Source of the DNA: Clostridia bacterium
GTDB taxonomy: Bacteria; Bacillota; Clostridia; Christensenellales; Aristaeellaceae
DNA length: 64,000 nucleotides
Assembly (NCBI GenBank): GCA_017521565.1
Contig: JAFXCE010000031.1
Coordinates: forward strand, 1-64,000
Direction: 5' to 3'
Part shown: piece after piece, positions 44,325 through 54,000 of the stretch
Layout of the letters: every line of letters begins with the position of its first letter
Position numbering within the stretch: position 1 is the stretch's first letter
Position numbers and translations under genes: made by a program
The notes under the pieces: generated by a model
What the model saw: the letters and a program-made list of their open reading frames with translations, nothing else
Told to the model about the DNA's origin: nothing
The model's database searches: none

Positions 44325-44479
44325 GGTATTTCTGCATTTTCTTTATCAAGCCTTCAGCCCTTCCAGAACATGGAAGAAGTTATATGGCAATAATCTTTCT
44401 ACAAGTCTCGTCATATGTACAGAAGACGATCAAGAGCGGCCGCTTGAACGCCTTCTCAAGACTTAAGGAGGAATTTCTC

Positions 44480-45373
44480 ATGCAGAATACCAACAGGAAG
44501 GCGGCCCTTGCCGCCATGATGTGCGTGGCAATGGCGGTACCCTTCACCGCAAATGCCGAAAATGAAACCCGAGTGATCACTGCTGGCACCCTGAACCTTC
44601 GCGCAGAGGCAAACACCTCTTCCGACGTCCTTGGCAAATACGGCTGGGGTACCAAGGTTGAAGTGCTGGGCTTTGACGGCAGCTGGGCCTATGTTCAGGT
44701 TGGCGGTCAGAAGGGCTATATGTACACCCAGTATCTGGGCGCAGAGGGCTCCGCAAGCTACACGGCCTATATCACGACCAATACGCGCGGTCTGAACCTG
44801 CGCACTGCGCCAAACGGCGATATCATCGGTTCCTATCCGCGCGGCACCAGCGTGATCGTGCTCTCTTCCGAAGGCGGCTGGAGCAAGGTGCAGGTCGGCG
44901 GAAAGACCGGCTATATGATGAGCCAGTGGCTCTCTGTAAAGAAGCCGTCAACCTCCGGCGCATCCATCGGTACCGCTGTCGTCAGCAATCCGCGCGACAC
45001 GCAGGTGCTCTTCCTGCGCAGCGAACCGTCCGTCTCCAGCGAGGCGCTCGGCTATTTCCGCAATGGCAAGACCGTCACCCTGCTCAAGAAGCTCGACGGC
45101 TGGTATAAGGTCAAGGTTGACGGCAAGACCGGCTACATGATGGCCAAGTTCCTGAATGTAAGCGGCGAAACCGTCTCCGGCACCGCAACCGTCTTTAATC
45201 CCAACGGCAACAGCTTCGTCAACTTCCGCAAGAGCGCAAGCCTGAATAGCAGTGTGCTGTTCACCGTGCCGGTCGGCACCCGGATCAATGTGCTGGAAAA
45301 AGGCACCGATTGGACCAAGACTGAGATCGACGGCAAGACCGGCTATATCTCCACCTGGTTCCTGAAGTTCTGA
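44480..45373 (+). CDS. Secreted protein with four SH3_3 repeats
   Basis: A 297-residue exported protein: a signal peptide at about 1-26 (cleavage near ANA-ENE) and then four bacterial SH3 repeats filling the rest. Each carries an LNLR- or FLRS-type strand and ends in a GxTGYM-like segment (GQKGYMYTQYL, GKTGYMMSQWL, GKTGYMMAKFL, GKTGYISTWFL). There is no catalytic domain. Such proteins bind cell-wall peptide. Similar repeats appear in the C39-peptidase protein at 26499-28136. AAGGAGGAA precedes the ATG by about 8 nt. Confidence 0.88.
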   Translation: MQNTNRKAALAAMMCVAMAVPFTANAENETRVITAGTLNLRAEANTSSDVLGKYGWGTKVEVLGFDGSWAYVQVGGQKGYMYTQYLGAEGSASYTAYITTNTRGLNLRTAPNGDIIGSYPRGTSVIVLSSEGGWSKVQVGGKTGYMMSQWLSVKKPSTSGASIGTAVVSNPRDTQVLFLRSEPSVSSEALGYFRNGKTVTLLKKLDGWYKVKVDGKTGYMMAKFLNVSGETVSGTATVFNPNGNSFVNFRKSASLNSSVLFTVPVGTRINVLEKGTDWTKTEIDGKTGYISTWFLKF

Positions 45374-45435
45374 TCTCCCTTCTCCGATTCCCTTTCCGAT
45401 TCCCTTTTTTAACCCTTTCAGCCTCTGCATATGGT

Positions 45436-45476
45436 AAATGCGAAGCCGGTTTTTCCAGCTTCGCATTTCTCTTTAC
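45436..45476 (+). terminator. Terminator after the SH3-repeat gene
   Basis: AAATGCGAAGC (45436-45446) pairs with GCTTCGCATTT (45458-45468), then CTCTTTACT. Confidence 0.8.
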
Positions 45477-45611
45477 TCTGGTCAATCCGCGTGTTGCAAA
45501 CCTGAAGCAGCGGTGCTTCCATACAGATGAAAGCCCAACGTGATTCTCCCTTTGCATAATGACCGTGCATGCCGTTCATCCTAACGGCAAAACCATTGCG
45601 GAGGTCTTTCT

Positions 45612-46910
45612 ATGCTCAATACCGAAATCATCAGCGTCCTCGGGCGCGAGGTGCTCGACTCACGCGGAAACCCGACTGTGGAGGCCGAAGTCCGCCTTGC
45701 AGACGGCACAACCTGCACCGCCATCTCCCCAAGCGGCGCATCGACCGGCCGCTATGAAGCGCTGGAGCTGCGCGACAGCGACATGCAGCTCTATGGCGGA
45801 AAGGGCGTTCGGCGTGCATGCCGCAATGTTTCCGTCACCATCGACAAAGCGCTGCGCGGCATGGACGCCGCCGACCTGTTCGCAGTAGACAACGCCATGA
45901 TCGCGCTCGACGGCACGAACAATAAATCTGTACTCGGTGCAAATGCCACGCTGGCCGTCTCCATGGCCTGCGCCAAAGCCGCGGCAAGCAGCCAGCATCT
46001 GGCGCTGTATCGCTTTCTCGGCGGTACACAGGCGATTACACTGCCCATGCCCATGATGAACATTCTCAACGGCGGCGCACACGCCGGCAATGATCTAGAC
46101 GTGCAGGAATTCATGATTGTTCCCTCCGGAGCAAATACGTTCAGCGGCGCGCTGCGCATGGGTACAGAGGTATACCACGCCCTTGCCATGCTGCTGAAAA
46201 AGCGGAATCTATCCACAGCGGTTGGAGATGAAGGCGGATTTGCGCCTGGCATATCTGACGAAACCGAAGCTATCGAGCTGATTCTGGAAGCGATCGTCCG
46301 TGCTGGATACGCACCCGGCAGCGATTTTTCGCTTGCACTCGACGCCGCTGCCAGCGAATGGAAGGACAAAAAAGGCTATACCATGCCCAAGAGCCGTCGT
46401 ACATTCACATCGCAAACGCTCATCGATCATTGGCGCATGCTTGCCGGCAAATACCCAATCCGCTCCATCGAGGATGCGCTCGGCGAGGAGGATTGGTCCG
46501 CTTGGCAAACAATGACAACAGCAATGACCTCCGACTGCCAGCTGGTGGGCGACGATCTGTTTGTGACCAATGAAAAGCGCCTCACAAAGGGCATTTTGCA
46601 AAACTGTGGCAACGCCATCTTGCTCAAGCCAAACCAGATCGGCACACTGAGCGAGACCATCCGTGCCGCACAGCTGGCGCAGCAGCATGGATACAGAACG
46701 ATTATCTCCCACCGCAGCGGAGAAAGCGAGGATACCACCATCGCTGATCTGGCCGTTGCCATCAACGCCGGACAAATCAAAACCGGTGCACCCTGCCGCA
46801 GCGAACGCATCGCCAAATATAACCGCTTGCTGCGGATCGAGGATGCGCTGGGCAGCGCCGCCGTGTTCGGCACAACCGGCCCACTTGGAAAGAAGACGAT
46901 TAGCGGATGA
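45612..46910 (+). CDS. Enolase (divergent paralogue)
   Basis: A 432-residue enolase, which interconverts 2-phosphoglycerate and phosphoenolpyruvate. Key positions are kept: SGASTG (about 41-46), the His loop GGAHAGNDLD, the general-acid Glu in VGDEGGFAPG, metal ligands in LDAAASEW, SIEDALGEEDW and LVGDDLFVTN, the catalytic Lys in LLKPNQIGT, SHRSGESEDT and GQIKTGAPCRSERI. Several normally invariant neighbours differ (for instance KPNQ for KVNQ; GAPCRSER for GSLSRSER). It may be a second enolase copy, not the main glycolytic gene. GGAGG precedes the ATG by about 7 nt. Confidence 0.88.
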   Translation: MLNTEIISVLGREVLDSRGNPTVEAEVRLADGTTCTAISPSGASTGRYEALELRDSDMQLYGGKGVRRACRNVSVTIDKALRGMDAADLFAVDNAMIALDGTNNKSVLGANATLAVSMACAKAAASSQHLALYRFLGGTQAITLPMPMMNILNGGAHAGNDLDVQEFMIVPSGANTFSGALRMGTEVYHALAMLLKKRNLSTAVGDEGGFAPGISDETEAIELILEAIVRAGYAPGSDFSLALDAAASEWKDKKGYTMPKSRRTFTSQTLIDHWRMLAGKYPIRSIEDALGEEDWSAWQTMTTAMTSDCQLVGDDLFVTNEKRLTKGILQNCGNAILLKPNQIGTLSETIRAAQLAQQHGYRTIISHRSGESEDTTIADLAVAINAGQIKTGAPCRSERIAKYNRLLRIEDALGSAAVFGTTGPLGKKTISG

Positions 46911-47674
46911 TCTATTTCCTGCTCAGCGCAATCGGCGCCTTTTTCGGTATCGGCGCAGGGATTGGCGCTACAACTCTGCTGCGCCCGCTGCTTGATGCTA
47001 TCGCTCCGCTCTCTCCCGCATCGATTTCGCTGCTGTGCGCCATGGCTGCCCTCTGCGCCGCGCTGGTCAGCGCATTCTTTGCGCTTGGTCAGCCGCTTCC
47101 GTTGCACCCCGACGAACTGCTCCTGCTCGCCATCGGCAGCGCACTGGGCGGAATTCTGGGCGATCTGGCAGACGCACGCCTGTGTATGATGATTCCCCAC
47201 AGCGGCGTGACGCTTCTGAAGAACGCTCTGCTCTTCACACTCTTGGCTCTGGCAGCTATCTACTTCAAAGCGCTCTCGCCCAGAATCCGTCCGCTGGCCA
47301 TCACGCGCCTTTCTTCATTCCCCGTTTCGCTGGTCATCGGTCTGATTGCCGCGTTCCTTGCCTTCGGCGCAGAGCCTGTAACCCTCGCGGCGTATTTCCT
47401 TCTGTTTGACGCAGAAAACGATGAAGCCTCCGTCGCTGCGCTGACGGTTTCTCTTTTCTCGATGACGGGAAAGCTGGTTACGGCGTTTATCCGTCTGCGC
47501 ATGCGACTGCCGGATGCAGAGGTTTTGCTCTGGCTTTTGCCGGGCGCGCTGCTCGGCGCTATTGCAGCGACTTTGCTCCCCGCGCTCCATCGCCGTTTAC
47601 GCAATTCCCCGGATCTGCTTCTGCGCCTGAGCCTATTCACATCACTGATCAACATGGCAGCGGCACTTACATAA
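46907..47674 (+). CDS. TauE/SafE-like membrane permease
   Basis: A 255-residue protein with about eight hydrophobic segments. The N-terminal repeat FFGIGAGIGATTLLRPLLDA resembles the GxGGGxxxxP start of the TauE/SafE (DUF81) family of putative sulfite/anion exporters, in a degenerate form. The Leu/Ala-rich second half (FPVSLVIGLIAAFLAFGAEP) repeats the pattern. The substrate is unknown. It overlaps the enolase stop by 4 bp (ATGA), so it is co-translated with an otherwise unrelated enzyme. Confidence 0.72.
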   Translation: MIYFLLSAIGAFFGIGAGIGATTLLRPLLDAIAPLSPASISLLCAMAALCAALVSAFFALGQPLPLHPDELLLLAIGSALGGILGDLADARLCMMIPHSGVTLLKNALLFTLLALAAIYFKALSPRIRPLAITRLSSFPVSLVIGLIAAFLAFGAEPVTLAAYFLLFDAENDEASVAALTVSLFSMTGKLVTAFIRLRMRLPDAEVLLWLLPGALLGAIAATLLPALHRRLRNSPDLLLRLSLFTSLINMAAALT

Positions 47675-47679
47675 TCTGA

Positions 47680-47705
47680 CAGGCTCTCTTTGAGCCTGTT
47701 TATTT
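47680..47705 (+). terminator. Terminator after the enolase-TauE pair
   Basis: CAGGCTC (47680-47686) pairs with GAGCCTG (47692-47698), then TTTATTT. Confidence 0.82.
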
Positions 47706-47747
47706 CAATGCTTGTGGAATTATTCTGCACCCCGTTCCATTGTCACA

Positions 47748-47835
47748 TTCTTTATATGTAATTCTTTATTTCGTTTTCTTTATAAAATATCTTTATATTT
47801 TCCCACCGTTTCTTATCATTTCTTAGCGTTTCGTT
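47748..47835 (+). repeat. Array of short phased direct repeats upstream of the SdpI-like gene
   Basis: TTCTTTA occurs at 47748, 47762 and 47776, exactly 14 bp apart, with a variant ATCTTTA at 47789. Next, TTTCTTA occurs at 47809 and 47819 and TTTCGTT at 47829, exactly 10 bp apart. The last copy ends 3 bp before the -35 box at 47839. The 10-bp phasing on one DNA face is typical of activator sites of OmpR/PhoB-type regulators. Confidence 0.6.
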
Positions 47836-47838
47836 TTC

Positions 47839-47867
47839 TTGACGATCAGGAGGGAATATCCGATAAT
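47839..47867 (+). promoter_or_regulatory. Promoter of the SdpI-like gene
   Basis: TTGACG (47839-47844), 17 bp, GATAAT (47862-47867), about 55 bp before the ATG. Confidence 0.75.
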
Positions 47868-47922
47868 AATTCCATAAAATCTGTTTCCAACTCAACCATC
47901 ATTCTCAAGGAGGAATCCCGAA

Positions 47923-48279
47923 ATGTCCCTGATCTGTTATCTCTTCCTGCTCATCGCACCTGCTCTGGCTATCCGTACTGCCATTCAAAGCAAAAATGCC
48001 GCTTTCGGTGCAAAGAATAGCTTCAAGTGCCCGAGCGCTCTGACCTCTAAGGATGCTTGGGCGCATGCTCAGAAACTTGCAGCCTCCCGCCTTGTCTTCG
48101 GCGGCGTGCTGATGGCCGTGCTCGGTATCGCATTTATGCTCGTCATGGCGTATGCCGATACCGTATCCCTTCTGTTCTGCGCTGGAATCGCCTTTGGCAT
48201 TCAGATCATCGTCCTGATGGTCGTGATGATGAGCATTGAGATGGGTCTGCAGAGTCACCTCAAGCCTTCTGCCAAGTAA
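47923..48279 (+). CDS. Small SdpI-like membrane protein
   Basis: A 118-residue protein with three hydrophobic segments (about 3-17, 57-78, 83-106). Between the first and second lies NSFKCPSALTSKDAWAHAQK, which resembles the GxRTxxSxxSxxTWxxAN element of the SdpI/YfhL family. SdpI gives immunity against the SdpC toxin in Bacillus; other members have unknown roles. The toxin gene is not in the window. CAAGGAGG precedes the ATG. The upstream repeat array suggests specific regulation. Confidence 0.6.
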   Translation: MSLICYLFLLIAPALAIRTAIQSKNAAFGAKNSFKCPSALTSKDAWAHAQKLAASRLVFGGVLMAVLGIAFMLVMAYADTVSLLFCAGIAFGIQIIVLMVVMMSIEMGLQSHLKPSAK

Positions 48280-48393
48280 TCCGATTCAGCAAAACCGGAA
48301 GCTGCCGGCGGCAGGCTTCAGTCGCAGCAATGCGCTGTACATCCGCTGCCACTCAGACAGAACCGATGCTTTTCAAATGAATCTACATAACAA

Positions 48394-48440
48394 AGCCCCA
48401 GTTTTCCGCAGGAATACCCTCACGGAAAACTGGGGCTTTT
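48394..48440. terminator. Hairpin between the SdpI-like gene and dus
   Basis: A 15-bp perfect stem, AGCCCCAGTTTTCCG (48394-48408) with its complement at 48423-48437, then TTTTTC on the plus strand. It is the likely end of both convergent transcripts. Confidence 0.85.
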
Positions 48441-48442
48441 TC

Positions 48443-49417
48443 TCATTCTTTTTTGAGCATAAACGTCGTCAGCGCTTCCTCCAGCGCTTCGATCGTCAGG
48501 ATGCTGTTCACCTTCGTTCGCAGCTTTGCCGCGTCGCGCATTCCGCGAACGTAGCAAACCACGTGTCTGCGCATCTCCCGCACGGCGATGCTCTCTCCCT
48601 TAAGCGCTGCGAGCATATTCACGTGGCGCAAAACGACGGAAAGCTTCTCCTCCGGCGGAATCTCCCGCACAGGCCTTCCCGCCATACCATCCCGGATTTG
48701 TTCAAAGATCCACGGATTTCCCTGCGCAGCGCGACCCACCGCCACACCATCGCAGCCCGTTTCCTCCAGCATTCGCGCTGCATCCTGCCAGCACGTCACA
48801 TCGCCATTGCCGACGACGGGAATTGAGACACGCTCCTTAAGCCTGCCAATCAACATCCAATTCGCGCGTCCCTCATAAAACTGGCTGCGCGTCCTGGCAT
48901 GCAGAGTGATCATCGCCGCGCCTGCGTGCTCAAGCAGCGGCCCCAGTTCAAGGCAGGTCTCGCTGCCTGCGTCAAAGCCCAGCCGCATTTTGACCGTCAC
49001 AGGAACATGAGACGCTGCCGCAACCTCGTGTACAATCCGCGCGGCAAGTTTGGGGCTTTTCATCAATGCGCTGCCCTCGCCGTTCCCCACAATCTTGGGC
49101 ACAGGACAGCCCATGTTGATGTCCAGCATCGCATAGCGATGATCACGCGTCAATTCCTCCGCCGCCCTCGCCATGATGTCCGGCTCGCTGCCAAAGAGCT
49201 GCAGCGCAACAGCGCCTTCCTCCTGCTCGCTGACAGAGAGCAGTTCGCGCTGGGCGCGATTATCCTTGGGCGAAAGGATATATCCCTTCGCACTGACCAT
49301 CTCGCTGACCGCCATCGGGCAGCCCATTTCATGGCAGAGAACGCGAAACGGCATGTCCGTAACGCCTGCCATGGGCGCAAGCATCGCGCCCTGTTTCAAA
49401 AAACGAAAATCTGTCAT
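48443..49417 (-). CDS. tRNA-dihydrouridine synthase (DusB-like)
   Basis: A 324-residue flavin-dependent tRNA-dihydrouridine synthase. Motifs: MLAPMAGVTDMPFRVLCHEMG at about 14-34 (core APMAGVTDMPFR), the catalytic Cys in INMGCPVPKIVGNGEGSALM, KMRLGFD near 145, HARTRSQFYEG near 177, and GDVTCWQDAARML. It reduces uridines in the tRNA D-loop. Last gene of the long plsX-ftsY operon; its start overlaps the upstream membrane-protein stop by 4 bp. Confidence 0.94.
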   Translation of the reverse strand: MTDFRFLKQGAMLAPMAGVTDMPFRVLCHEMGCPMAVSEMVSAKGYILSPKDNRAQRELLSVSEQEEGAVALQLFGSEPDIMARAAEELTRDHRYAMLDINMGCPVPKIVGNGEGSALMKSPKLAARIVHEVAAASHVPVTVKMRLGFDAGSETCLELGPLLEHAGAAMITLHARTRSQFYEGRANWMLIGRLKERVSIPVVGNGDVTCWQDAARMLEETGCDGVAVGRAAQGNPWIFEQIRDGMAGRPVREIPPEEKLSVVLRHVNMLAALKGESIAVREMRRHVVCYVRGMRDAAKLRTKVNSILTIEALEEALTTFMLKKE

Positions 49418-49953
49418 TCTTCAATCTGTTCAATCAGCTGCAGGTTTGAAATCATCCAGCGGCCCGCCGTTCTGGTAAGCGTCACGCGATAGCGGGAAGT
49501 CGCCCATTTCGGCGGGGACAGGCGCGCCTCGTCGCCAGCTGCAAGCGCGGCCTCCCGGCGTGAGGAGCGAATCGTTCCGTCGATCGCAGGAATGCTTTCG
49601 ATGACCTCCGCGCGGGCGACATTCTCCCACGGCCACGACCAGACGGAGACCATGCGCACGCGATGATCAAACCCGCGAATCTCATAATCCCGATAAGGGG
49701 ATGTGTCGCCCATTCCGACCTGAAGCACCGGATCCTGACTGATGAACTCCTGCCGGAAATACTTGCTCAAGCCATCCGCCTCTTCATCCATCAGCACCAC
49801 GGATGCACGCGCACCCAGACCATCGTCTATCAGCACCCAGATGTTTGCGGTATTCATCGCCAGATAGAACGAGATAATCAGCAGGGCGCTGACAACCGTG
49901 AGCCAAAACATTCTGGAAGCAATAAAGCTCAGAAAACGCTTAAGCAGTCTCAC
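49414..49953 (-). CDS. Single-TM protein of unknown function between ftsY and dus
   Basis: A 179-residue protein not recognised as a known family. It has a basic N-terminus, one membrane segment at about 15-37 (FWLTVVSALLIISFYLA), then an outside domain of about 140 residues with mixed strands and an acidic tail. No Cys and no catalytic motif are seen. The GTG at 49953 is favoured: GGGAGG lies 8 nt upstream, while the GTG at 49962 overlaps that site. It is translationally coupled to dus and 26 bp after ftsY. Confidence 0.7.
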   Translation of the reverse strand: MRLLKRFLSFIASRMFWLTVVSALLIISFYLAMNTANIWVLIDDGLGARASVVLMDEEADGLSKYFRQEFISQDPVLQVGMGDTSPYRDYEIRGFDHRVRMVSVWSWPWENVARAEVIESIPAIDGTIRSSRREAALAAGDEARLSPPKWATSRYRVTLTRTAGRWMISNLQLIEQIEE

Positions 49954-49978
49954 CTGCCGCACCTCCCATTGCGTTCAC

Positions 49979-50995
49979 TCAGAAAATCGCATCGACAAAC
50001 GCGCCTGCATCAAACGCCTGCAGATCCTCAATGCCCTCGCCCACGCCAATATAGAGCACGGGGAGCTTGAGCTCGTCCATGATCGCCACAGCAATACCGC
50101 CCTTAGCCGTGCCGTCAAGCTTGGTGAGGACGATACCGGACACATCCGCAACCTCAGAGAACTCACGCGCCTGCTGCAGACCATTCTGACCGGTCGTCGC
50201 ATCGATCACCAGCAGCGTGCGCACCTCAGCCCCCTCATATTCGCGGCTCACGATACGGGAAATCTTGCGTAGCTCCTCCATCAGGTTTTTCTTGTTATGC
50301 AATCTGCCCGCAGTGTCAACAATCAGCAGATCAGCTTCGCTGGCCTTTGCTTTCTGGATGCCGTCAAAGACAACTGCAGCCGGGTCTGCACCCTCGCTGT
50401 GGCGCACGATCGGCACCTGCGCACGCTCAGACCAGATCTGCAGCTGATCCGCAGCGGCTGCGCGGAACGTATCCGCAGCGGCGAGCACAACGCTGTGGCG
50501 CGCATCCTTAAAGCGCATCGCGAGCTTACCGATGGTGGTCGTCTTGCCTACGCCGTTGACGCCGACAACCATCATGATCATCGGCCACCTGAGCGGCTTG
50601 CGCGGCATATCCATGATCTCCTTGAGGATCTGCTTGAGAACGTCGCGCGCCTTTCGGGCGTCGGTGATGCCCTGCGCGCTGATGCGGCGCTTGAGCTCCT
50701 CGATGACCTTATCGCTGGTGCGCACGCCCATATCGCTCATGATCAGGATATCCACAAGATCCTCATAGAAGTCCTCATCGATCTCCTCGGTCGCCTCAAT
50801 CAGCTCGTCCACGCGGCCGGCAACATTGGTACGCGTCTTGGAAAGGCCGTTCCACAGGCGGGAGAACAGTCCCTTTTTCTCTTCCTGCTCGGGCGCGCTC
50901 TGCTGCTCAGTCACAGCAGGAGACGCCGGCTCCACTTTCTCGATTCTTTCTTCCTTTTTTTCTTCCTTCTTCTTGCCAAATCCAAAGAAAGCCAT
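49979..50995 (-). CDS. ftsY: Signal recognition particle receptor FtsY
   Basis: A 338-residue SRP GTPase that receives ribosome-SRP complexes at the membrane for SecYEG insertion. It has a short charged A-domain (about 1-45, Lys/Glu-rich), the N four-helix domain, and the G domain with GVNGVGKTTTIGKLA (about 145-159), DTFRAAAADQL (DTFRAAA motif), VDTAGRLHNKKNLM and TKLDGTAKGG. The length is typical of Firmicutes. The start follows AAAGGGG by about 9 nt. Confidence 0.96.
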   Translation of the reverse strand: MAFFGFGKKKEEKKEERIEKVEPASPAVTEQQSAPEQEEKKGLFSRLWNGLSKTRTNVAGRVDELIEATEEIDEDFYEDLVDILIMSDMGVRTSDKVIEELKRRISAQGITDARKARDVLKQILKEIMDMPRKPLRWPMIMMVVGVNGVGKTTTIGKLAMRFKDARHSVVLAAADTFRAAAADQLQIWSERAQVPIVRHSEGADPAAVVFDGIQKAKASEADLLIVDTAGRLHNKKNLMEELRKISRIVSREYEGAEVRTLLVIDATTGQNGLQQAREFSEVADVSGIVLTKLDGTAKGGIAVAIMDELKLPVLYIGVGEGIEDLQAFDAGAFVDAIF

Positions 50996-51035
50996 TGTAT
51001 TTAACCCCTTTCAATCAGGTCAATCATTCTTATGA

Positions 51036-54000
51036 TCACTGCATCGCATCGTCGCCAACATCCTTAAGCTCGACGCTGAGCATCTTGGATACGCCCTTTT
51101 CTTCCATCGCCACGCCATACAAGCCATCACAGCGCTCCATCGTGCCCTTTCTGTGGGTGACGACGACGAACTGCGTGTCACGTGAAAATCCACGCAGGTA
51201 ATCGGCAAAGGTAGAGATGTTGCCATCGTCCAGCGCCGCCTCAATCTCGTCGAGGAAACAGAACGGCGTGGGCTTAAGCCGCAGCATCGCAAAAAGGATC
51301 GCGATCGCCGTCAGCGCACGCTCGCCGCCGGAGAGCAGCGAAAGCAGCTGAAGCTTCTTGCCCGGCGGCTGCGCCACAATTTCGATGCCGCAGGAAAGCA
51401 CGTCATTTTCATCGAGCAGACGCAGCTGAGCCTGTCCTCCACCAAAGAGCCTGGAGAACGTTTCTCCGAAATACACCTGCATCAGGCGGAAGTTTTCCAT
51501 AAACTGGCGCTCCATCTGGCGCTGCAGGCTGTCGATGATCCCCTTGAGATCCTCCTCCGCCTTGAGCAAATCGCTGCGCTGGCTGGAGAGCTCCTCATAG
51601 CGCTCACGGCAAACCCGGTAATCCTCCACCGCTGTGACATTCACCGGACCCATCGCCCGGATTTCGCGGCGAATCTCGCCGGTTCGTCTGTCGGATGCAG
51701 CGAGATCAAACGGCTCTTTGAGGAAATCCTTTGCGCCCGCATAGGTCAGCTCGTACTCATCCCAAATGCGCTGCTGCATCTGAGAAAGCTCCGCCTGTGT
51801 GCGGGAAAGCACCATCTCCGCCTTATGGCATTTATCCTGATCCTGCGAGAGCGTCTCGCGCAGGGCGTCAATCTCCTGCGTCAGGCTGCGGATCTTCTCC
51901 TGCTGACCGCTGCGCAGGGTTTGCTTTTCGCCAAGCTCCTTTTGTGCAGAAACGAGTTTGTCAGCACATTCCTTCGCCTGCGCCGTCCCCTCCGCCATCT
52001 GCTCCGTTGCCTGCTGATGCCTCAGAATGAGCGCTTCCCTCTGCTCATGGGCATGACCGAGCTGCGCTGCAATCTCCTCAAGCTCCCGACGCATGCGCGC
52101 GCCATCAGCGGTAAGCGCAGTCAGGTCCCTCTCTTTTGCAGTGAGCGTCAGACGTACGCCCTGCGCCTGTTCGCGCAGCAGATCCAGCGCCTCTCTTCTG
52201 TCGTAAAGCACATCGGAAAGCTCGCCCGTCCGGCGGTTCATCTCGTCGCTGGTGCGTTCCTCTCCTGCCTGCGTGCTGCGCGCACCGGCAAGCTGCGCAT
52301 CAATCTGCGCGAGGTTCTCCGCAATCTGTGCGCGCAGAAGATCACACCGCTGTTCCTGTCCAGCATGGTTTTCTCTCTGCTGCGTCAGCGTACGGACACG
52401 TTCGGATGCGATAGATACATCAATCTGAGCCTGATGCAGCTCCTCGAATGCTTTTGCGCGGCGCTGTTTGATGCTCTGCCTGTAAGCTTCGCCCTTTTCA
52501 AGGCGCGCTTCGTATTCCCTGATCTGCGCGTCAAGCGTCTCCAGAAGAGCCTCATGCTCTTTGATTTCACGCTCGCGGGAAAGCAGGCTTGTCATTCTGG
52601 AAGCTGAGCTTCCGCCCGTCATTGAGCCGCCGGAGTGCATGACGTCGCCCTCCAGCGTCACCAGACGGAAGGCATGTCTGCCGCGGCGCATGATCTCAAT
52701 ACCTGCGTCAAGATTCTCCGCTACAACGGTTCTGCCCAGCAGGTTTTCCACAATTCCACGGTATTCCGGTGCAAAACTCACCAGTTCGCTCGCCACACCG
52801 ACACACCCGGGCATGGACAAAAGCTGGCGCTCCTGCTGGTTCAGCGTTCTTCCCGTGATGGTCGTCATCGGCAGGAAGGTTGCGCGGCCCAGCTTGTTGC
52901 TTCTCAGATAGGCGATCATATCGCGCGCAACGTACTCATCGCTGGTGACAACATTCTGCAGCGCACCGCCGAGCACCGCTTCCACCGCGCGCTCAAGCTC
53001 TTTGGGCACTTGCATCAGCGACGCCACAACGCCGCGAACGCCTGTATTGCCCCGCGCATGCAGCAGCACTTGCTTGACCGCCTGCTGATAGCCGGCGTAG
53101 TCGCGCTCCATCTCGCGCAGCACGCGCAGTCGGCTTGCCGCCGCCTGTTTCTGACCGCTGACGCCGGTAATCGCTTGCTGGATACGGGCGATTTTCTGCG
53201 CCGCCTCCTGCGACTCCTGTTCAATACTCCGCTCGTTTTCGGCAAGCTCACTTTCGGCTCTGCGGAACTGCTCAAGCTCTTCCTTCGCCTCAGCCAGCTG
53301 CTCGTCGAGCCTTTCAGCAATGATCGTCAGTTCTTCCCGCTGACTCTCAGCCTCTGCTCCGCGGCGCTCGAGCTCTATGCGCATGGTCGAGAGCCTTGCC
53401 TCACTGGTGCGCACGTCGCTCAGGCGGTTCATCGCCGCAATAATCGCGCTCTTATGCGCCTCCAGCTCCTCTTCTGCCACGCGCGCAGCCTCCTGCGCGG
53501 CCTCCAGTTCGGTCTCCTTGGCATGCAGTTCGCGCTGCAGGTCGGTGATTTTTGCCCGGGTGTTCAGTGCTTCGCGCTCGCTGCGCTCAATCTCCCCTGA
53601 AAGCGCCTCGCTGCGCGCACGGCGGACGTCCTCCTCCTGCCCGAGGGACAGAACGTCCTTCTCCATGCGGGTAATCTCCGCGCGGAGCATCGCCAGCTCG
53701 CCCTCACGCGCCTCTTTCTCGCGCGTGAGATCCAGCACCTGTTCATGCGCAGCGGAAACCTGCTCCTCCAGCATCTGCGCCGCCTCATTGGCTGCATCAC
53801 GCGCAGCAGAGAGTTCTCCTGCACGGCGCTCTTCCTGCTCAATCGCCTCCCGAAGGCCCGTAAGCATCTGCTCCGCGTCCTCGATGCGCTCCTTCGCGCG
53901 GTCGCTGCGCAGGACAAAGGAGGAACACTCCAGCACGCGCAGCTCGTCGCGCAGGGCAAGATAATGCCTTGCCGTCTCGCTCGCTTTGGCCAGCGGCTCA

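Noticed and set aside
44480..45373. SH3 repeat DNA as a possible CRISPR or tandem DNA repeat
   Set aside because: The repetition is at protein level (SH3_3 domains of about 65-70 residues). The DNA units are unequal and have no spacers.
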